Shown here: positions 7,224 to 10,791 of the stretch, piece by piece
Position numbering within the stretch: position 1 is the stretch's first letter
How the letters are laid out: every line of letters starts with the position of its first letter
Source of the DNA: Treponema sp. UBA3819
GTDB lineage: Bacteria > Spirochaetota > Spirochaetia > Treponematales > Treponemataceae
NCBI GenBank assembly: GCA_002369025.1
Contig: DFDV01000050.1
Span: 1-10,791 of the forward strand
DNA length: 10,791 nucleotides
Direction: 5' to 3'
Position numbers and translations under genes: made by a program
Notes under the pieces: model-generated
Database searches by the model: none
What the model was told of the DNA's origin: nothing
Seen by the model: only the letters and a program-made list of their open reading frames with translations

Positions 7224-8003
7224 ATGTTAAAAAGGTTGGGGAATCATGTGCTTCAGAAGTTTGAAAATATTCCCTATGCACTTGGTTTTATTGGACATGT
7301 CTTTAAATACTCTGCTTTGTTTGTAACTCGTGGCAAGGCGGCCCGGAAAATTTTAATAATGCAGCTCCTTTTCACTTATATTGAAGCCCTGCCGTTGATT
7401 GCCGTATTAGCACTTGCCCTTGGTTCTGCCCTTTATCTGGTTGGAAATCCCCTTCTGCTTTCTATTGGTCAGAGTACCCTTATTTATAAACTCCTTGTGG
7501 TTATCATTGCACAGGAACTGGGACCTATTCTGGTAGCATTTATCGTTACGGCGCGTTCTGCCACGGCTATTGCCACGGAGTTAGGCAGCATGGTGGTGAC
7601 TCATCAGATAGAAAGTTATGTTTCTGTTGGTGTGGATCCCTTAAATCATCTGGTAACTCCACGCTTTATGGGTGTAACTGCCTCAGTTTTTTTGCTGACG
7701 GTGTATTTTTCGCTCTGCGGCCTTATCGGTCCCTATTTTCTGACCCTGATTTTTGATCCGGTTTCGGCAGGCGGATATTTTGCAGAACTTTTTAAGGAAT
7801 TGACTGTAAGTGTTATCCTGACTTCTGCCCTGAAAAGCATTCTCTTTGGTATGGCCATATCTCTGGTGGCCTGTTACTTTGGTCTGAATGTGGAAAGGGC
7901 TTCGACAGAGGTTCCTATTGCGGCGATTTCTGCGGTAGGAAATTCATTTTTCGGCATCATTCTTGTGGATGTTTTTATCGTAGTATTGCAGTATATTTTC
8001 TGA
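7224..8003 (+). CDS. mlaE: MlaE-family lipid ABC transporter permease
   Basis: MlaE-type permeases form the inner-membrane core of MCE lipid transporters, moving phospholipid between the inner membrane and the periplasmic MCE ring. The 259-residue product has the family's hallmark loop: QELGPILVAFIVTARSATAIATELGSMVVTHQIESYVSVGVDPLNHLVTPR (97-147). Hydrophobic segments lie at about 48-72, 86-110, 150-175, 195-220 and 235-258, and length is normal for the family. The start is uncertain. ATG 7224 has no SD and coincides with the predicted transcription start, implying a leaderless message. GTG 7248, eight codons in, has GGGGA five bases upstream (7238-7242) and would give a 251-residue product. 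It is followed six bases later by the ATPase gene. Confidence 0.92.
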   Translation: MLKRLGNHVLQKFENIPYALGFIGHVFKYSALFVTRGKAARKILIMQLLFTYIEALPLIAVLALALGSALYLVGNPLLLSIGQSTLIYKLLVVIIAQELGPILVAFIVTARSATAIATELGSMVVTHQIESYVSVGVDPLNHLVTPRFMGVTASVFLLTVYFSLCGLIGPYFLTLIFDPVSAGGYFAELFKELTVSVILTSALKSILFGMAISLVACYFGLNVERASTEVPIAAISAVGNSFFGIILVDVFIVVLQYIF

Positions 8004-8009
8004 AAGAGT

Positions 8010-8699
8010 ATGGCATTGCTTGAACTGAAAAACGTAAAGTACAATTCCCGGTCTCAGCCCATTATCAAAGGCATCAGCATGAAAATCAATGAGGGAGAAA
8101 CTGTTGCCATTACGGGAAAGTCAGGCAGCGGAAAATCTACGCTTTTAAAACTGATTGCCGGAATTCTGGTTCCCGCAGAAGGTTCTGTTTCCTTTGACGG
8201 CGTAAATATCAATCTGATGAGCAAGATGGAAAACAGAAATTTCCGCAGGCGGACGGCATTTGTCTTTCAGGATGCGGCTTTATGGGCCAATCAGGATATT
8301 CTGGCTAATGTTTCCTTGCCACTTCGCATTCATTTTCCCAACTTATCAAATGAAGAAAGACTGGCAGAAGTTGAGAATATGTGTAAAATAGTAAAGTACG
8401 AGCGTTCCCTTTCTTTGCGTCCTGCGGATTTGTCCATGGGTGAACAGAAACAGATTGCTTTTGCCCGTGCCATGATTTGCAAGCCGGAAGTTCTTTTTCT
8501 GGATGAATGTACGGAATCTTTAGACAGCCGGGGGGCACAGGTTATAGTCCGCCTGCTTCATGAATTTGAGGAAGCCGGCCATACAATGGTCTATGTAACT
8601 CATAGTACGGTTTTTTTGAGGGAGTTCAAGGGAAGCCGCTATCTTGTTGATGATGGAAAACTGGAGAGTGCAGATCAGGTAGGAGAAGAAAAAAAATGA
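8010..8699 (+). CDS. mlaF: MlaF-family ABC transporter ATPase
   Basis: This is the cytoplasmic ATPase that powers the MlaE permease. The 229-residue product shows Walker A GKSGSGKST (36-44), Q-loop Gln87 in FVFQDAAL, a divergent signature LSMGE (141-145) in place of LSGGQ, Walker B VLFLDE (161-166, with catalytic Glu166) and the switch His198 in VYVTHS. All catalytic residues are therefore present. Related MlaF proteins also depart from LSGGQ, so the LSMGE form does not argue against activity. The gene lies six bases after mlaE, and its TGA overlaps the next ATG as ATGA. Its last codons are GAA GAA AAA AAA, an A-run discussed under findings. The SD for ATG 8010 is weak (GAAAGAG directly adjacent), consistent with coupling to mlaE. 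Confidence 0.93.
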   Translation: MALLELKNVKYNSRSQPIIKGISMKINEGETVAITGKSGSGKSTLLKLIAGILVPAEGSVSFDGVNINLMSKMENRNFRRRTAFVFQDAALWANQDILANVSLPLRIHFPNLSNEERLAEVENMCKIVKYERSLSLRPADLSMGEQKQIAFARAMICKPEVLFLDECTESLDSRGAQVIVRLLHEFEEAGHTMVYVTHSTVFLREFKGSRYLVDDGKLESADQVGEEKK

Positions 8700-9625
8700 A
8701 ATTTAAGATCCGTTATGCTGATCAGATTGTGGGCTTTTTTTCTCTCGCTGCAATTGTAGGACTTGTCGTGCTTGTTTTTGCACTGGGAGCCCAGCAGAAC
8801 TGGTTCACCAAAAAAAACCATTATTTTACTATGTTTGAGTCAGGCGCTAACCTTAAAACCGGCATGGATTTAACCTACAAGGGTTTTTCAATCGGAAAGA
8901 TTAAAAAGATTCAGCTGGAAGGAAATCAGGTTCGTGCTGATTATTATATTCTTGAAGATTATGTTGACTATGTAAAGGAAGGTTCCCTGGTACAGCTGAG
9001 CGTGAGCCCCATAGGTCTGGGTTCTTCATTCAATTTTATGCCCGGAGCCGGGGAAGAGGGGCTTGAAAACGGATCAGAAATTTACCGGCTGGATTCTCGC
9101 CAGGGCATGAAAATTCTGGAAGAAAAAAGGAACCGCATTACTCCCAGCGACGACAGAATTACAGCCCTTATGGATCAGGTACAGTTTTTTCTGGCAAGCA
9201 TAACCCGTCTGACCGGAGAACTGAACAATGCTTTTACGGGCCGGGGAGAAAGTCCGCTTACTCAGACAGTGGGCAATATCGAAGCGATTACCAGAAATCT
9301 GGGTGAAATGACCGCAAACATGAAGGATCCTGACGGAATGGTACCAAGACTTCTTGGAAAGGAAATGGCAGCTTCTCTTACAGAGGTCTTTTCTAATCTG
9401 ACTTCCATAACAAATGAACTGGTTACTATCAGTGAAAATGCAGATACCATTGTTGCTGATGCCGTGCCCCATGTTGATACGGCACTCACTCAGGTGAATA
9501 CGCTTTTACTTCAGGTACAGGATGTTCTGACGGGTGTAAAGAACAATCCCCTTATCAAAAAAGGTGTTCCGGACCGGTCAAATACAACGGCCGCAACACT
9601 GCAGCTCAGACGAACGGATTTTTAG
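8696..9625 (+). CDS. mlaD: MlaD-family MCE-domain protein
   Basis: MCE proteins form a periplasmic hexameric ring that receives lipid from the MlaEF core. The 309-residue product has a short cytoplasmic N-terminus, one membrane segment at about 12-32 (VGFFSLAAIVGLVVLVFALGA) and an MCE domain at about 42-117: YFTMFESGANLKTGMDLTYKGFSIGKIKKI followed by VDYVKEGSLVQLSVSPIGLGSSFNFMPG. A long helical region follows (150-280), ending in DVLTGVKNNPLIKKGVP (276-292), a pattern common at the C-terminus of MCE proteins with long helices. It is longer than single-domain MlaD (around 180 residues), because of this helical extension. The start ATG 8696 overlaps the mlaF stop by four bases and has AGGAG at 8681-8685, ten bases away. 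Confidence 0.92.
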   Translation: MKFKIRYADQIVGFFSLAAIVGLVVLVFALGAQQNWFTKKNHYFTMFESGANLKTGMDLTYKGFSIGKIKKIQLEGNQVRADYYILEDYVDYVKEGSLVQLSVSPIGLGSSFNFMPGAGEEGLENGSEIYRLDSRQGMKILEEKRNRITPSDDRITALMDQVQFFLASITRLTGELNNAFTGRGESPLTQTVGNIEAITRNLGEMTANMKDPDGMVPRLLGKEMAASLTEVFSNLTSITNELVTISENADTIVADAVPHVDTALTQVNTLLLQVQDVLTGVKNNPLIKKGVPDRSNTTAATLQLRRTDF

Positions 9626-9634
9626 GCGGACAGG

Positions 9635-10612
9635 ATGAAAAGAATTGTATTTGCTATAATTTGTTCCGCATTTTTTGCAGCCTGTTCATCTGCTCCCAAA
9701 CGGGCCATGCTTGTTCGTGATACGGCAGTTGCTGCCAGCAATTATTTTGAGACGGCAAATAATGAACTTGCGGCCGGGGATATTGAAAATGCGGGTCAGA
9801 ACCTGCAGAAAGCCTATCTTCTTGCCACATCTGTTGATGAAACTGATCTGCTCTGCCGCATTTCCCTTTCAGCCATGATTTACCGTCTTTCCGTAGCCGC
9901 CGCTGATGTTTCAGCCTTTTCCGTTCGCAGTGCAAATCATGAAGTTCCCTTTGCAGGTCTTTCCAGCGAAATGCTTTTGGAACGGGCCCGGGAATTTGCA
10001 AAAAGAACGGAAAGGACAGACCTGCTCCTTCAGATTTGCCATGTCTATGAGCAGAAGAATGTGGTTTCAAAAAATCATAATACGGCGGATTTTTCAAAAG
10101 CAATACAGGTGCTGAATCAGGTGGAAGGCTCACTTTCAAAAGAAGCCTACTATCTGGCATTTTTGCATCGTACGCGGGGTGACGTGTATGAGATGCTGGG
10201 AAATTTTTCTGAAGCAGACAGAAACTATCAGCTTGCGGCAGATTTGCATGTCAAAAACCGCTATCTCTATGAAATCGGTATAGACTGGTATTCTTCGGCC
10301 AGAGTCCGGTCTAAGGCGGGCAATAAGCAAGGGGCAGTGGAGGCTCTGGAAATGGCCTTAAAATATGACCGTGATGCAGAAAACACGCCCGCCATCGCTT
10401 CTGATTATTTTGCCATTGCCCGGATCCTTGCAAAAGGTAATCCTGACAAAAACGAATTATCCCGGGCAATCCGTGCGGCAAAGTGGGCGGCTTCAATTTA
10501 CGAGGCGGGCTATTTTACCAGTCAGGCTCAGGAGGCCAGAGCCTTTGCGGCAGAACTGGAAGGAGCAGGGCAGACTGCCGAAGATGTTCTGCTTCCTGAA
10601 GAAGAAAAGTAG
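9635..10612 (+). CDS. TPR-like lipoprotein of the Mla-like operon
   Basis: The 325-residue product has a lipoprotein signal: KR, hydrophobic core, and the lipobox FFAAC with the lipidated Cys at residue 17. The mature protein is helical with TPR-like units at about 32-65 (SNYFETANNELAAGDIENAGQNLQKAYLL), 174-204 (FLHRTRGDVYEMLGNFSEADRNYQLAADLH), 212-244 and 255-290. The tail is acidic. It starts nine bases after mlaD, with AGGCGG (9624-9629) as SD, and ends the operon. I see no resemblance to MlaC, MlaA or PqiC-type auxiliary lipoproteins, though distant similarity cannot be judged by eye. Its place directly after mlaEFD makes a role in lipid transfer or in anchoring the transporter plausible; this is inference from position. 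It could also be an unrelated TPR lipoprotein. Confidence 0.85.
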   Translation: MKRIVFAIICSAFFAACSSAPKRAMLVRDTAVAASNYFETANNELAAGDIENAGQNLQKAYLLATSVDETDLLCRISLSAMIYRLSVAAADVSAFSVRSANHEVPFAGLSSEMLLERAREFAKRTERTDLLLQICHVYEQKNVVSKNHNTADFSKAIQVLNQVEGSLSKEAYYLAFLHRTRGDVYEMLGNFSEADRNYQLAADLHVKNRYLYEIGIDWYSSARVRSKAGNKQGAVEALEMALKYDRDAENTPAIASDYFAIARILAKGNPDKNELSRAIRAAKWAASIYEAGYFTSQAQEARAFAAELEGAGQTAEDVLLPEEEK

Positions 10613-10643
10613 GTATTTTTTGGGATTTTAACTTGAAGTAGTA

Positions 10644-10672
10644 TTGACATCTTTTGGAATATTCTATATAGT
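10644..10672 (+). promoter_or_regulatory. Sigma70-type promoter for tRNA-Lys
   Basis: A perfect TTGACA (10644-10649) is followed after exactly 17 bases by TATAGT (10667-10672, five of six). The predicted start near 10679 gives a short leader of about 37 bases before the tRNA 5' end at 10716. This is the strongest promoter in the window and fits a stable RNA gene. Confidence 0.75.
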
Positions 10673-10715
10673 AATAGAGCATTCGCTGATACATATGTGT
10701 GTTGGATGAATGGAT

Positions 10716-10788
10716 GGGCTATTAGCTCAGCAGGTAGAGCAACGCCCTTTTAAGGCGTGGGTCTGCAGTTCGAATCTGCAATAGCTCA
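10716..10788 (+). tRNA. tRNA-Lys(TTT)
   Basis: The 73-base sequence folds as a full cloverleaf. The acceptor stem GGGCTAT pairs with ATAGCTC with one G-T pair, the D stem GCTC/GAGC and anticodon stem ACGCC/GGCGT pair perfectly, and the T arm is TGCAG-TTCGAAT-CTGCA. The anticodon loop is CTTTTAA, giving anticodon TTT (Lys), with U36 and A37 as required for t6A and ms2t6A. The discriminator is A73 and no CCA is encoded (TGA follows), so CCA would be added enzymatically. The gene is complete and three bases from the window end. Confidence 0.97.
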
Positions 10789-10791
10789 TGA

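Noticed and set aside
9635..10612. MlaC or PqiC-type auxiliary component
   Set aside because: The product has a lipobox and TPR-like helices and no visible similarity to either family; I named it only as a TPR-like lipoprotein.
10613..10643. Terminator after the lipoprotein gene
   Set aside because: A T6 run is present, but no stable stem precedes it.
10655..10664. Short palindrome GAATATTC within the tRNA promoter spacer
   Set aside because: Eight bases of AT-rich symmetry are expected by chance and no second copy is seen nearby.

Overview
This window looks like a chromosomal segment from a spirochaete, most likely a Treponema-type organism. That placement is an inference from gene content: a bactofilin beside several exported TPR proteins, a periplasmic TPR/NHL/VWA protein, an Mla-like transporter with its own lipoprotein, and moderate base composition. 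No 16S or other decisive marker is present. All protein genes and the single tRNA lie on the + strand, packed tightly, with no mobile elements, CRISPR arrays or long non-coding stretches; the longest gene-free gap is about 100 bases.

Layout. Positions 1-1026 hold the 3' part of a galactokinase-family (GHMP) gene cut by the window edge; it lacks the expected catalytic aspartate. It overlaps surE (1004-1795), a nucleotidase. After a 57-base gap with a plausible promoter comes an envelope-type run: a cytoplasmic TPR protein (1853-2545), a large exported TPR + NHL propeller + VWA protein (2547-4643), a bactofilin (4714-5076) and an exported TPR protein (5096-5722). An MtaB-type tRNA methylthiotransferase (5735-7144) follows. 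A second promoter-bearing gap (7145-7223) precedes an Mla-like phospholipid transport operon: MlaE permease, MlaF ATPase, MlaD MCE protein, and a TPR-like lipoprotein in the place where many systems have mlaC (7224-10612). The window closes with tRNA-Lys(TTT) at 10716-10788, behind a near-consensus sigma70-type promoter.

How the genes may work together. The MlaEFD set should form an inner-membrane ABC complex moving lipids across the envelope, and the downstream lipoprotein is the obvious candidate accessory part. The bactofilin plus cytoplasmic and periplasmic TPR/VWA proteins could be a cell-shape or envelope-assembly module, but no direct evidence of a shared function exists beyond co-location. 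MtaB-type enzymes make ms2t6A37 in tRNA-Lys(UUU), and a tRNA of that type with U36-A37 is in the same window. The main points for a second look are the TPR lipoprotein replacing MlaC, the composite VWA/NHL protein next to the bactofilin, the degenerate galactokinase active site, two promoters whose -10 boxes abut the start codon, and a slippery A-run with an SD-like motif at the mlaF/mlaD junction.
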